From DATARN01 sp036264135 (lineage in GTDB: Bacteria > Actinomycetota > Acidimicrobiia > Acidimicrobiales > Palsa-688): a DNA stretch of 64,000 bases. Location of the stretch: the NCBI GenBank assembly GCA_036264135.1, contig DATARN010000058.1, positions 31,576 through 95,575 of the forward strand. Direction: 5' to 3'. The notes below the pieces were generated by a model that was given only the letters and a program-made list of their open reading frames with translations, was not told the DNA's origin and did no database searches. Made by a program: the position numbers and the translations under genes. Of the stretch, positions 31,619 through 39,870 are shown piece after piece. The first letter of the stretch is position 1; the number at the start of each line of letters is the position of its first letter.

Positions 31619-32644
31619 CTAGTGGGACCGCCGGCGGTGCTCCGGCTCCAGCCACGGGGGCTGCCATCCGGTGTCGGCGGCGTTGAGCGTCGTCCCCGGC
31701 GGCACGATCTGATCGATGCGATCGAGGATCTTCTCGTCCAGCGTGACGTCGGCCGCCCCCAGCTGCTCCTCCAGCTGCTCCATGGTCCGGGGTCCGATGA
31801 TGGCCGCCGAGACGGCGGGGTGCTCAAGGACGAAGGCCAGCGCCAGGTGGATGAGGGGCATCCCCGCCTCTTCCGCCAGCTGGGCCAGCTGCTCGACCAC
31901 TTCCAGCTTGCGCTGGTTCTCGGGACGAGAAAGGTCGTATCGGCCGGGGATGCGCTCGGCGCGGGTGCTGCTCGGGACGTCCTGGCCGACCCGGTAGCGC
32001 CCCGACAGCCAGCCGCCGGCCAGCGGGCTCCACGGGATGACGCCCATCCCGTACTGGCGGCAGACGGGAAGCACATCGGTTTCGATGCCCCGGGCCAGGA
32101 GGGAGTACGGCGGTTGTTCGCAGACGAAGCGCTCGCGGCCGCGGCGTTGCGCCACCCACTGCGCCTCGACGATGGCGTGGGCGGGGAAGGTGGAGCTGCC
32201 CACGTAGCGCACCTTGCCGGCGTGGACCAGGTCGCTCAGCGCGCCCAGGGTCTCGTCGATGTCGGTGAAGGGGTCGGGGCGGTGGATCTGGTACAGGTCG
32301 ATCCAGTCCGTGCCCATCCGCCGCAGCGAATCTTCGCAGGCCCGCAGGATCCAGCGGCGGGAGTTGCCCCGGTGGTTCGGATCGTCGCCCATGGCGCCGT
32401 GGCACTTGGTGGCGATGACGATGTCGTCGCGGCGACCGGCGATCGCTCGGCCGACGATCTCCTCCGACTCACCCTGCGAGTAGACGTCGGCGGTGTCGAT
32501 GAAGTTGACCCCCGCCTCGAGGGCCCGATGGATGATGGCGATCGAATCGTCGTGGTCACGGTTCCCCCACGCCCCGAACATCATGGCGCCGAGGCAGAAG
32601 GAGCTGACGTTGAGGCCGGTACGGCCCAGGGAGCGATAGTTCAC
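31619..32644 (-). CDS. Aldo/keto reductase
   Basis: A 341-residue NADPH-dependent (beta/alpha)8 reductase. The catalytic tetrad is visible as Asp and Tyr in DTADVYSQGESEE, Lys in IATKCHG and His in YQIHRPD. The cofactor-binding C-terminus has AIIGPRTMEQLEEQLGA. GTG 32644 (MNYRSLGRTGLNVS) gives the family N-terminus. It is divergent from the LLM oxidoreductase with a 64-bp spacer. The substrate is unknown. Confidence 0.9.
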   Translation of the reverse strand: MNYRSLGRTGLNVSSFCLGAMMFGAWGNRDHDDSIAIIHRALEAGVNFIDTADVYSQGESEEIVGRAIAGRRDDIVIATKCHGAMGDDPNHRGNSRRWILRACEDSLRRMGTDWIDLYQIHRPDPFTDIDETLGALSDLVHAGKVRYVGSSTFPAHAIVEAQWVAQRRGRERFVCEQPPYSLLARGIETDVLPVCRQYGMGVIPWSPLAGGWLSGRYRVGQDVPSSTRAERIPGRYDLSRPENQRKLEVVEQLAQLAEEAGMPLIHLALAFVLEHPAVSAAIIGPRTMEQLEEQLGAADVTLDEKILDRIDQIVPPGTTLNAADTGWQPPWLEPEHRRRSH

Positions 32645-32708
32645 GAGTGTCGAAACTAAGCGCGTCCCCGGACAATGTGGCCCGGGGCGTCGGCAGTACC
32701 GTGGTCGG

Positions 32709-33737
32709 GTGCGCCTTGCCATTCCCCTCACCTACGCCGCCAGCGCCAAGGAAGGGGCCGACCAGGTCGTCGCCTTCGAGCGGGCCGGTGCCGACATCGT
32801 GTGGGTCGCCGAGGCCTACGGCTTCGATGCCCCGAGCCAGCTGGGCTACCTGGCGGCGCGCACCGAGCGCATCCAACTCGGCGCCGGGATCCTGCCGATC
32901 TATTCGCGTACCCCCGCCCTGATCGCCCAGACGGCCGCGGGCATCGACGCCCTCTCCGGGGGGCGGATGATCCTCGGGCTCGGCGCTTCGGGCCCCCAGG
33001 TGATCGAGGGCTGGCACGGCGTCGCCTACGACCGTCCACTCGAGCGGACCCGGGAGATCGTCGACATCTGCCGGCGGGTGTGGCGCCGTGAGACGCTGAC
33101 CAACGACGGGGTGTACCACTTGCCGTTGCCGCCGGGGCAGGGAACCGGACTGGGCAAGCCGCTGAAGCTGCTGACCCGACCGGTCCGCTCGGCCATCCCG
33201 ATCTGGGTGGCGTCGCTCGGACCGAAGAACGTGGAGATGACCGCCGAGGTGGCCGACGGGTGGCTGCCCATCCTCTACATCCCCGAGCTCGCCGGCCGGG
33301 TTTGGGGCGAGTCGCTGGCCAAGGGGAGCGCCAACCGCTCGCCCGAACTGGCGTCCCTCGACATCTGCGCCGGCGGCCTGCTGGCCGTCGGGGACGACGT
33401 CGAAGGCCTGCGCGACCTGGCCCGGCCGACCATCGCGCTCTATGTCGGCGGCATGGGCGCCCGGGGGCGGAACTTCTACAACACCCTGGTCCAGCGGTAC
33501 GGCTTCGAGGAGGAAGCCGCCCGCATCCAGGACCTGTATCTCGCCGGCCACAAGGAGGAGGCGGCCGCCGCGGTGCCCGCGGAGCTGCTGGAGAAGACGT
33601 CGCTCGTCGGCTCCGAGGGCTACGTCAAGGACCGCATCGCGGCGTTTCGGGACTCGGGCGTCACCGTCCTCAACGTGGTGCCCTTCGACGCCGACCCGGC
33701 CGGCCTGGTCGCCCGGGTCAAGGAGTGGCTGGCCTAG
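32709..33737 (+). CDS. LLM-class F420-dependent oxidoreductase
   Basis: A 342-residue luciferase-like TIM-barrel oxidoreductase. Diagnostic stretches are DIVWVAEAYGFDAPS, RIQLGAGILPIYSRTPALIAQTAA, DALSGGRMILGLGASGPQV and PIWVASLGPKNVEMTAEVADG. It resembles F420-dependent methylene-tetrahydromethanopterin reductase-like proteins of actinobacteria. The start is GTG. Its 3' end nearly meets the convergent LuxR gene. Confidence 0.9.
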   Translation: MRLAIPLTYAASAKEGADQVVAFERAGADIVWVAEAYGFDAPSQLGYLAARTERIQLGAGILPIYSRTPALIAQTAAGIDALSGGRMILGLGASGPQVIEGWHGVAYDRPLERTREIVDICRRVWRRETLTNDGVYHLPLPPGQGTGLGKPLKLLTRPVRSAIPIWVASLGPKNVEMTAEVADGWLPILYIPELAGRVWGESLAKGSANRSPELASLDICAGGLLAVGDDVEGLRDLARPTIALYVGGMGARGRNFYNTLVQRYGFEEEAARIQDLYLAGHKEEAAAAVPAELLEKTSLVGSEGYVKDRIAAFRDSGVTVLNVVPFDADPAGLVARVKEWLA

Positions 33738-33740
33738 CTG

Positions 33741-34397
33741 CTAGATGATGCCCTGGCGCAGGGCCAGCGCAACGGCGTGGGGGCGGTTCCTGGCCTTCAG
33801 CTGGTCGAACAGCCGCTGGATCGCGTTCTTGATGGTCGGCTCGGAGTAGGCGAGCGCCTGGGCGATCTCGGTGGTGTCACACCCGTCGGCCAGCAACCGC
33901 AGGACCTCGCGGTCGCGGGCGCTCAGGATCGGGCCGGCCGCGGGCGTGACCGGGGGTTCGGCCGCGGGCGCTTCGAGACGCTCGTCGCCGATGACGAGGG
34001 CCAGGGCATCACCACGATGGACCTTCTGGATGACCCAGGTCAGCCGACGGCTGTCGGCCATGGCTCGGGGAAGGACGCCGTTGGCCCCGGCGTCGGTTGC
34101 CCACGCCGCGGCCTGACCGGTCACGGTCGCCACCACGACGATCCGCGACATGGTGTGCCTGCGAATGGTGCGGATCCAGCCCAGCACCGCCTCGTCGATG
34201 ACGTCGGCGACGACCAGGGCGACGTCGGGGTGCGCCTTGGCGCCGCTCGGGCTGAGCACTGCGATGTCCCGGGCGGCGTGCAACTGCCGTTCGACCCCGG
34301 CGCGGGAGATGGGGTCCTTGGCGACGATCAGCACCGAAATCGGGGCGTCGCGGGGTTCGGGACGGGGATTTGCGGCCTCGGCGAGCAGGGCGGGCAT
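33741..34397 (-). CDS. LuxR-family regulator with degenerate receiver domain
   Basis: A 218-residue regulator. The C-terminal helix-turn-helix is clear (LSARDREVLRLLADGCDTTEIAQALAYSEPTIKNAIQRLFD). The N-terminal about 120 residues fold like a receiver (SVLIVAKDPISRAGVERQL), but the acidic pocket is reduced to one Asp, the phospho-acceptor region reads DVALVVADV, and the conserved Lys is Arg (GVLPRAMADSR). It may therefore act without phosphorylation. A strong ribosome site (GGAGGTGA) precedes the ATG. Confidence 0.85.
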   Translation of the reverse strand: MPALLAEAANPRPEPRDAPISVLIVAKDPISRAGVERQLHAARDIAVLSPSGAKAHPDVALVVADVIDEAVLGWIRTIRRHTMSRIVVVATVTGQAAAWATDAGANGVLPRAMADSRRLTWVIQKVHRGDALALVIGDERLEAPAAEPPVTPAAGPILSARDREVLRLLADGCDTTEIAQALAYSEPTIKNAIQRLFDQLKARNRPHAVALALRQGII

Positions 34398-34426
34398 CAG
34401 CGGTCACCTCCGGTGGACATACTGCG

Positions 34427-34461
34427 TATATAGAGCGAGGTGGAGACACGCTGATACGTGT
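34427..34461 (-). promoter_or_regulatory. Predicted promoter/operator of LuxR-type gene
   Basis: Upstream of the LuxR-type gene, the minus strand has TATATA (34427-34432) as a -10 candidate. A short inverted repeat, ACACG (34446-34450) and CGTGT (34457-34461), lies where the -35 region would be, which suggests autoregulation. The call is by eye. Confidence 0.3.
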
Positions 34462-34541
34462 TTCTGCAAGCTTTTTTGTCCGACTTGCCGGCGCCGGTCG
34501 TCGGAGCGGGTCGCCGCCCCCTCGACGTGGCGTTCCCCGGG

Positions 34542-34850
34542 CTATTCGGCTTCGAAGAGCTGGCGCTGGCGGGCGTTGCGCTCCGCCCACATCTGGCTGC
34601 GCCGCTTCCAGAACGGCGTCTTCCAGACCTTGAAACCCCCACGTTGTTCAGGGTGGCGGGGGAACGGTGGTCGGGGCGAGGGGTGCCGACCGAGGTCGTG
34701 GCGCACCACGGGGAGTACCGCCCCCTCCAAGGCATCGGAGTCGCGGACCATCGTCATCATCTGGGTGTGCGCGGCGTGCCGGACCTGCCGGGCACTCAGG
34801 CGCCTCCTCGATGTGGCGTCGTCGACAACGGCGTCATGGGAACGGCTCAT
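34542..34850 (-). CDS. Conserved-looking hypothetical protein
   Basis: A 102-residue soluble protein with no recognised domain. The C-terminus is striking: GGFKVWKTPFWKRRSQMWAE, rich in Trp, Lys and Arg, and the middle is Pro/His/Arg-rich. The ATG is preceded by GGGAGG at ideal spacing, which supports translation. It lies 79 bp downstream of orn on the same strand. Confidence 0.6.
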   Translation of the reverse strand: MSRSHDAVVDDATSRRRLSARQVRHAAHTQMMTMVRDSDALEGAVLPVVRHDLGRHPSPRPPFPRHPEQRGGFKVWKTPFWKRRSQMWAERNARQRQLFEAE

Positions 34851-34929
34851 GGCCAACCTCCCTTGCTCGACCTGTCGCAGGTGCCTTCTATCTTGCCACG
34901 CCGCCGGGCCGGTAGAGCGACGATTTCCG

Positions 34930-35466
34930 TTACTGCTTCTTGAACAACTCCTGGCGGTAATAGGCCAACTCGGCCACGCTTTCCCGGATGTCGTCCAGGG
35001 CGCGGTGGCCCCCGGACTTTTTGGGTGCGCCGGCGTACACCTCGGGGTACCAGCGTCGGGCCAGCTCCTTGATGGTGCTGACGTCGATCGACCGGTAGTG
35101 GAGGAAGTCCTCGACCGCGGGCAGGTAGGCGGCCAGGAACCGGCGATCGGTGCCGATGGAGTTGCCGCACAACGGGACCGTCTTCGGTTCGGCGATGTGC
35201 TGGCGCAAGAAGTCGAGGGTGGCCTGGCCGGCATCGGCCAGCGACGTGGACGAGGCTCCGATGGCGGCGAGGAGCCCGGAGCGGGTGTGCATGTGGCGGA
35301 CGATGTCGCTCATGCCGGCCAGGACGCCGGGGTCGGCGGCGACGACCAGGTCGGGCCCTTCGGCGATGACGTTGAGGTCGTCGTCGGTCACCAGAGTGGC
35401 GATCTCCACGATGACGTCGTTTGCCGGGTCCAGACCGGTCATCTCGAGGTCCATCCAGGCCAGCAT
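34930..35466 (-). CDS. orn: Oligoribonuclease
   Basis: A 178-residue DEDDh exoribonuclease that degrades 2-5 nt RNAs. The acidic residues are in MLAWMDLEMTGLD (Asp6, Glu8), GNSIGTDRRFLAAYLP and HRALDDIRESV with the catalytic His. Length is normal. It is divergent from dut with a 61-bp spacer. Confidence 0.95.
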   Translation of the reverse strand: MLAWMDLEMTGLDPANDVIVEIATLVTDDDLNVIAEGPDLVVAADPGVLAGMSDIVRHMHTRSGLLAAIGASSTSLADAGQATLDFLRQHIAEPKTVPLCGNSIGTDRRFLAAYLPAVEDFLHYRSIDVSTIKELARRWYPEVYAGAPKKSGGHRALDDIRESVAELAYYRQELFKKQ

Positions 35467-35527
35467 CGGCTGACCTTACCGGCTGCGGTCGGCGGCAACC
35501 GGGGTCGATCCCCGGTACCGTGGCGGG

Positions 35528-35965
35528 GTGCTCGAGGTGCCGCTCATCCGCCTCGACACCGACCTGCCGCCGCCTGGCTACGCCCGCCCCGGTGACGCCG
35601 GCGCCGACCTCGTGGCCCGGGAGGCTGCGGTCCTTTTGGCCGGCGGCGGCCGGGCCGTGGTCTCCACGGGCGTGGCGGTGGCCATCCCGGAGGGCTACGC
35701 CGGCTTCGTGCTGCCCCGCAGCGGGCTGGCGTGGCGACACGGTGTCACGGTGCTCAACACACCCGGCCTCATCGACTCCGGTTACCGCGACGAGCTTCGC
35801 GTGCTGCTGGTGAACCTCGACCCCGTGGCGGACTACGAGGTGCTCCGCGGCGACCGGATAGCCCAACTGGTGATCCTGCGGGTGCAAGAGGCGACGTTCC
35901 TCGCCGTCGAGGAACTGGCGGCGTCGGCCCGGGATCGGGGCGGCTTCGGCCACACCGGGCGCTGA
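35528..35965 (+). CDS. dut: dUTP diphosphatase
   Basis: A 145-residue trimeric dUTPase that produces dUMP and lowers dUTP. All five motifs are visible: ARPGDAGADL, PRSGLAWRHGV, GLIDSGYRDELRV, RIAQLVI and the C-terminal RDRGGFGHTG. The start is GTG. It is followed 5 bp later by a DNA glycosylase gene, so dUTP hydrolysis and base-excision repair are coupled here. Confidence 0.95.
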   Translation: MLEVPLIRLDTDLPPPGYARPGDAGADLVAREAAVLLAGGGRAVVSTGVAVAIPEGYAGFVLPRSGLAWRHGVTVLNTPGLIDSGYRDELRVLLVNLDPVADYEVLRGDRIAQLVILRVQEATFLAVEELAASARDRGGFGHTGR

Positions 35966-35970
35966 TCCCA

Positions 35971-36831
35971 TTGCCCGAGCTGCCCGAAGTAGAGGCCCTC
36001 GGCCGGTTCATCGCCGAGCGGGGCGCCGGCCGAACCATCGTGCGGGCCGACCTGGCCACCTTTTCCGCCCTCAAGACCTTCGATCCGCCGCTCTCGGCGG
36101 TCATTGGCCGCGCCATCGGCGGTTCTCGGCGTTGGGGCAAGTATCTCGGGATCGACCTCGACGGGCTGTGGATGGTGATGCACCTGGCCCGGGGCGGCTG
36201 GGTCCACTGGCGCGACGAGTTGCCCCCCGCCCGGCCCAAGCTGGGCAAGGGCCCGTTGGCGCTGCGGGTGGCGCTCGACGACGGCGCCGGGTTCGACATC
36301 ACCGAGCAGGGCACCGAGAAGCGGCTGGCCATCTGGATCGTGACCGCCCCCGAGAGCGTGGAGGGCATCGCCCGGTTGGGGCCCGACCCGCTGGCCCCGG
36401 GCTTCGACGTGGCCGCGTTGGCGGCGGCCCTGGCGGGGCGGCCCGGCAACCTGAAGACCGTCCTCACCGACCAGTCGGTCCTGGCCGGGGTGGGCAACGC
36501 CTACTCGGACGAGGCGCTGCACGTGGCCAAGCTCTCGCCCTACAAGTCGACGGCCAAGTTGACCGCTGACGAGACGCAGCGGCTGCACGCCGCCCTCGTC
36601 ACCGTGCTGGGCGAGGCGGCCGCCCGCTCGTCGGGGCTGCCCGCGTCGGGCCTGAAGTCGGACAAGAAGACCAACCTCCGGGTCCACGGCCGGGCCGGCC
36701 AGGCGTGCCCGGAGTGCGGCGACACCATCCGCGAGGTGTCCTTCGCCACCAAGGCGTTCCAGTACTGCCCCACGTGCCAGACCGGCGGCAAGCCGCTGGC
36801 CGACCGGCGGCTGTCGCGGCTACTCAAGTAG
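35971..36831 (+). CDS. Fpg/Nei-family DNA glycosylase/AP lyase
   Basis: A 286-residue base-excision repair enzyme. The start must be the TTG at 35971, because the mature N-terminus then reads PELPEVE with catalytic Pro2 and Glu3. The helix-two-turn-helix is GVGNAYSDEALHVA, and the C-terminal zinc finger is CPECGDTIREVSF with CPTC. The DNA-binding Lys is in RWGKYLGID. An alternative in-frame upstream start would bury the catalytic proline. Which lesion it prefers (oxidised purines or pyrimidines) is not clear. Confidence 0.92.
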   Translation: MPELPEVEALGRFIAERGAGRTIVRADLATFSALKTFDPPLSAVIGRAIGGSRRWGKYLGIDLDGLWMVMHLARGGWVHWRDELPPARPKLGKGPLALRVALDDGAGFDITEQGTEKRLAIWIVTAPESVEGIARLGPDPLAPGFDVAALAAALAGRPGNLKTVLTDQSVLAGVGNAYSDEALHVAKLSPYKSTAKLTADETQRLHAALVTVLGEAAARSSGLPASGLKSDKKTNLRVHGRAGQACPECGDTIREVSFATKAFQYCPTCQTGGKPLADRRLSRLLK

Positions 36832-36858
36832 AGACGCGCTAGTCTTCTCAGCCGCACT

Positions 36859-36934
36859 GCGGACGTGGCTCAGTTGGTAGAGCACAACCTTGCCAAGGTT
36901 GGGGTCGCGGGTTCGAATCCCGTCGTCCGCTCCA
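36859..36934 (+). tRNA. tRNA-Gly (GCC)
   Basis: A 76-nt tRNA with encoded CCA. The acceptor stem pairs GCGGACG (36859-36865) with CGTCCGC (36924-36930). The anticodon stem CAACC/GGTTG (36885-36889 and 36897-36901) frames loop TTGCCAA, giving anticodon GCC at 36892-36894. The T-arm GGTTCGAATCC is canonical. Confidence 0.97.
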
Positions 36935-37150
36935 CGTAACCAGACGGCAACGTCGCCGCCAGGGGGCCAGGCGCAGCGCAGCTCCCCCAGTGGCCGCTCA
37001 CCACCCGCCGGCGTTGCCGCAACGTTACCTAATGGTCAGTCGCCGTTTTCCTGAATGTCGCAAATCGGCCATTTTCTGCCGATAGACACCCAAGGGTCCC
37101 TGGCGCACGAGGGACACGTGGCGCGTGCACGCCCTGACCCAAGGAGGATC

Positions 37151-38851
37151 ATGAGAATTCGTACCCGACGTTGGACGGCCGGTGCCTTGAGCACATTGTT
37201 GGTGACGGGGGTGGCGGTCACCGCCGGCCCGGTGCTGGCTTCGGCCTCGACGCCCGCGCAGCACGTGCTGCTGATCAGTGTCGACGGCCTGCACGCCTCG
37301 GACGTGACGCAGTGCATCCACGACCACTTGTGCCCCAATCTGACCAACCTCACCCTCCACGGTACGACCTACGCCAATGTCCAGACCTCGCAGCCGTCGG
37401 ACTCCTCGCCCGGCCTGATGGCGCTCATGACCGGTGCCACCCCGGCACTGACGGGCGTGTACTACGACGACAGCTATGACCGGACGCTGTACGCCCCGGC
37501 CGCCCAGACGGAATCGGGCACCCAGACCTGTACCGGCTTGCCGGGAGCGGAGACGATGTACGCCGAGAACATCGACAAGAACGCCCCGAGCGTCGCCAAC
37601 GGCGGGGTGGGAACCCGTCCCATCCTGGGCGACACCATCGACCCGACCCAGCTTCCCTACGGCGTCGTCAACGGCAAGTGCGTCCCGATCTGGCCCAACG
37701 ACTTCCTCCGGACCAACTCCATCATGAGCGTGATCCACGCCGCTGGGCTGCGCACCGCCTGGGCGGACAAGCACCCCGCCGCCATGCAGGAGATCAGCGG
37801 CCACGGCACCCCGAACACCGTCGACGACCGGTTCCTGAGCGAGATCAACGCCGACATCATCCCGCCGTCGCTGACCGACACCCGAGGGCGTGTCGTCTCC
37901 TTCCCGCTGCCCAACCCGACCGGGACCGGCCCCTTCTTCATCACCGACAGCGTCGGCGACACCGAGTCGTACGACCAGACCAAGGTTGACGCCGTGCTCA
38001 ACGAGATCGACGGCCTCAACTCGGGCGGCAAGGTCCACGTCGGGACGCCGGCGATCTTCGGCATGAACTTCCAGACGGTGAGCGTGGCCGAGAAACTGGT
38101 CGACCCGATGCAATCCTGCGTCCGAATCACGCCCAGCCCGGCGGGATGCGACCCCAACTACGTCCCGGGCGGCTACGAGCCGGGCACGTTGAAGTTCACC
38201 CCGCAACTGGCGGGCGCCATCGCCTCGGTCGACAACGCCCTTGGTTCCATGGTGGCCGAGCTCAGCGCGCAGGGCCTGCTCAGCAGCACCAAGATCATCG
38301 TCACCGCCAAGCATGGCCAGTCGCCCATCGACCCGTCCTCGCTGGCCAAGATCGGCCACGCCGAGGACACGGTCCTCAGCAACGCCGGCATCAACGTGGC
38401 CCAGACGACCGACGATGACATCTCCCTGCTGTGGCTGAAGAGCCAGTCGCAGACCCCGGCCGCCGTGGCGGCCCTGAAGGCGAGCCAGGCGAACGGCAAC
38501 CCGGCCCGGATCAAGGACCTGTACTACGGCCCGAGCATGATCGCCAAGTTCGACAACCCGTTGTCGGACCCGCGGACACCGGACATCATTATCCAGCCCC
38601 TCCACGGCACGATCTACTCGACGAGCAAGGCCAAGGTGGCCGAGCACGGGGGATTCCTGGCCGACGACACCCATGTCGAGATGGTGATTGCCAATGGGTC
38701 GGCGCTCGGCGTACCCGGGCACGAGATGACGGTGACCAACCACGTGACGACCATGCAGGTGGCGCCGACCATCCTGTCGACCCTCGGCCTCGACCCCGCG
38801 GCGCTGGATGCGGTGAAGATCCAGGGCGTCCAGGTGCTGCCGCAGTCGTAA
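37151..38851 (+). CDS. Secreted alkaline phosphatase/phosphodiesterase-superfamily protein
   Basis: A 566-residue exported phosphodiesterase or nucleotide pyrophosphatase-type enzyme. The Sec signal peptide is MRIRTRRWTAGALSTLLVTG and on, with cleavage likely after an Ala-x-Ala near residue 35. Metal and catalytic residues fit the family: LISVDGLHASDV (Asp), QPSDSSPGLMALMTG (nucleophile Ser or Thr), TAKHGQSP (His), and HGGFLADDTHVEM (Asp-Asp-His). A perfect AAGGAGG ribosome site precedes the ATG. A hairpin terminator follows. The substrate is unknown. Confidence 0.88.
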   Translation: MRIRTRRWTAGALSTLLVTGVAVTAGPVLASASTPAQHVLLISVDGLHASDVTQCIHDHLCPNLTNLTLHGTTYANVQTSQPSDSSPGLMALMTGATPALTGVYYDDSYDRTLYAPAAQTESGTQTCTGLPGAETMYAENIDKNAPSVANGGVGTRPILGDTIDPTQLPYGVVNGKCVPIWPNDFLRTNSIMSVIHAAGLRTAWADKHPAAMQEISGHGTPNTVDDRFLSEINADIIPPSLTDTRGRVVSFPLPNPTGTGPFFITDSVGDTESYDQTKVDAVLNEIDGLNSGGKVHVGTPAIFGMNFQTVSVAEKLVDPMQSCVRITPSPAGCDPNYVPGGYEPGTLKFTPQLAGAIASVDNALGSMVAELSAQGLLSSTKIIVTAKHGQSPIDPSSLAKIGHAEDTVLSNAGINVAQTTDDDISLLWLKSQSQTPAAVAALKASQANGNPARIKDLYYGPSMIAKFDNPLSDPRTPDIIIQPLHGTIYSTSKAKVAEHGGFLADDTHVEMVIANGSALGVPGHEMTVTNHVTTMQVAPTILSTLGLDPAALDAVKIQGVQVLPQS

Positions 38852-38872
38852 TCTCTGTCGATTCGGGAGTGC

Positions 38873-38900
38873 GGATGCCTGGGCCCCGGCCCAGGCATCC
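38873..38900 (+). terminator. Hairpin terminator after phosphodiesterase gene
   Basis: An 11-bp perfect stem, GGATGCCTGGG (38873-38883) and CCCAGGCATCC (38890-38900), with a 6-nt loop and further pairing beyond one bulge (GTGC/GCAT). It starts 21 bp after the stop and is the most convincing intrinsic hairpin in the window. Confidence 0.7.
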
Positions 38901-38988
38901 CGCATTTCCGGGGTTCTGCCGGCGAGGCGTTTGTCGGCCGTTGGGCTCGGGTAGGCGCGCGTCGAACCGATTGCACTGGAGGGTTGTC

Positions 38989-39552
38989 ATGGCGGAAACC
39001 GACCTCATCGAACTATTGCTGCAGGACCACAAGGCGGCCGAGGAGCTCTTGGGCCAGGTCGGCCAGCCGGGCCGCGACCAGGCGGAATTGTTCCACGACA
39101 TCGTGCATGACCTGGTGGGCCACGAGGTGGCGGAGGAGGAGATCGTGTACCCGGCGGTGCGCTCCGAGGTGCCCGGCGGCGACGTCCTCGCCGACGCCCG
39201 CATCGGCGAGCAGCAGACGGCGGAGGAGCTGATGGCCAAGATGGAGGACATGGACACCAGCAGCGCCGAGTTCAGCCAGTCGCTTACCAAGCTCCGCGAC
39301 GAGGCGCTGGCGCACGCCAAGGCCGAGGAGGCCGAGGTGTTTCCGAAGCTGCGAGAGGCGCTCAGCCCGGACCGGCGGCAGCAGCTGGGCGCCGCCTACC
39401 AGACGGCGAAGGCCACGGCGCCGACCCATCCGCACCCGCACGCCCCCAACACCCCGCCGGGCAACGTGGCCGCCGGGTCCATCGCCGCCATCGGCGACCG
39501 GGTACGCGACGCCGCCCGTTCGGCGATGCAGAAGCTGCACTCGCACCACTAG
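38989..39552 (+). CDS. Hemerythrin-like (HHE) domain protein
   Basis: A 187-residue protein with an HHE cation-binding four-helix bundle in residues 1-140. Candidate ligands are in LLLQDHKAAEELL, FHDIVHDLVGHEVAEEEIVYP and LRDEALAHAKAEEAEVFP. The C-terminus is His/Pro-rich (THPHPHAPNTPP) and ends HSHH. It probably binds a di-iron centre for oxygen or redox sensing. The ATG has GGAGG upstream. It is convergent with the candidate selenoprotein gene (30-bp gap). Confidence 0.85.
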   Translation: MAETDLIELLLQDHKAAEELLGQVGQPGRDQAELFHDIVHDLVGHEVAEEEIVYPAVRSEVPGGDVLADARIGEQQTAEELMAKMEDMDTSSAEFSQSLTKLRDEALAHAKAEEAEVFPKLREALSPDRRQQLGAAYQTAKATAPTHPHPHAPNTPPGNVAAGSIAAIGDRVRDAARSAMQKLHSHH

Positions 39553-39582
39553 GCGCCAGGCCAACCGACGACTCGTCCGGAT

Positions 39583-39870
39583 TTACCCGTCGTCGAGGTC
39601 GGAACCGAGGATTTCGCCGTCGTCGGTGGCGTGGGCCCGAAAGTGGTGCTCCACGCCATCGGCGGTGGTCACCGTTCCGATGATGTCGTTTTCGTCGATG
39701 TCGTCCGACCGGACGACGACGCCCTCACCGAGGCGGCCCCGGAGGTGAGCCACCAGGTTGGCGAAGGCGTCAGCTCAGAGGCTTCATCAGAAGTGGAACC
39801 AGACCCCGTCGATCTCCTGGTTGAAGTCGCCCCACGTGGAGCCGCACAGGGCACACCCGGCGCCGGTCAT
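39583..39870 (-). CDS. Candidate multi-Sec small selenoprotein (UUxxU)
   Basis: A 95-residue frame that reads through three UGA codons, at 39787-39789, 39784-39786 and 39775-39777 (residues 28, 29, 32), and ends at TAA 39583. The order is MTGAGCALCGSTWGDFNQEI, then FHF-U-U-S-L-U-ADAFANLV, then an acidic C-terminus ending GEILGSDLDDG. CxxC and UUxxU together look like a Cys4-type metal or redox site in which a CCxxC motif became UUxxU. The 63 residues after the last UGA are codon-biased with no other stop. Its ATG overlaps the upstream stop by 4 bp. Ordinary annotation would call a 27-residue fragment or nothing. GrdA and GrdB in this window support Sec decoding. The alternative is a pseudogene, which would need three separate Cys-to-UGA changes. 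Confidence 0.75.
39749..39762 (-). promoter_or_regulatory. Possible bSECIS hairpin after the third UGA
   Basis: On the minus strand, GCCA (39762-39759) and TGGC (39752-39749) form a 4-bp stem with a 6-nt loop ACCTGG, starting 12 nt after the last UGA. The spacing matches the grdB hairpin (11 nt), but the stem is short. Confidence 0.3.

Noticed and set aside
39669..39854. A 61-codon minus-strand frame in another phase over the UUxxU gene
   Set aside because: The translation is Ser/Thr/Arg-rich shadow sequence with no start context; the frame with UGA recoding has far better composition and operon coupling.
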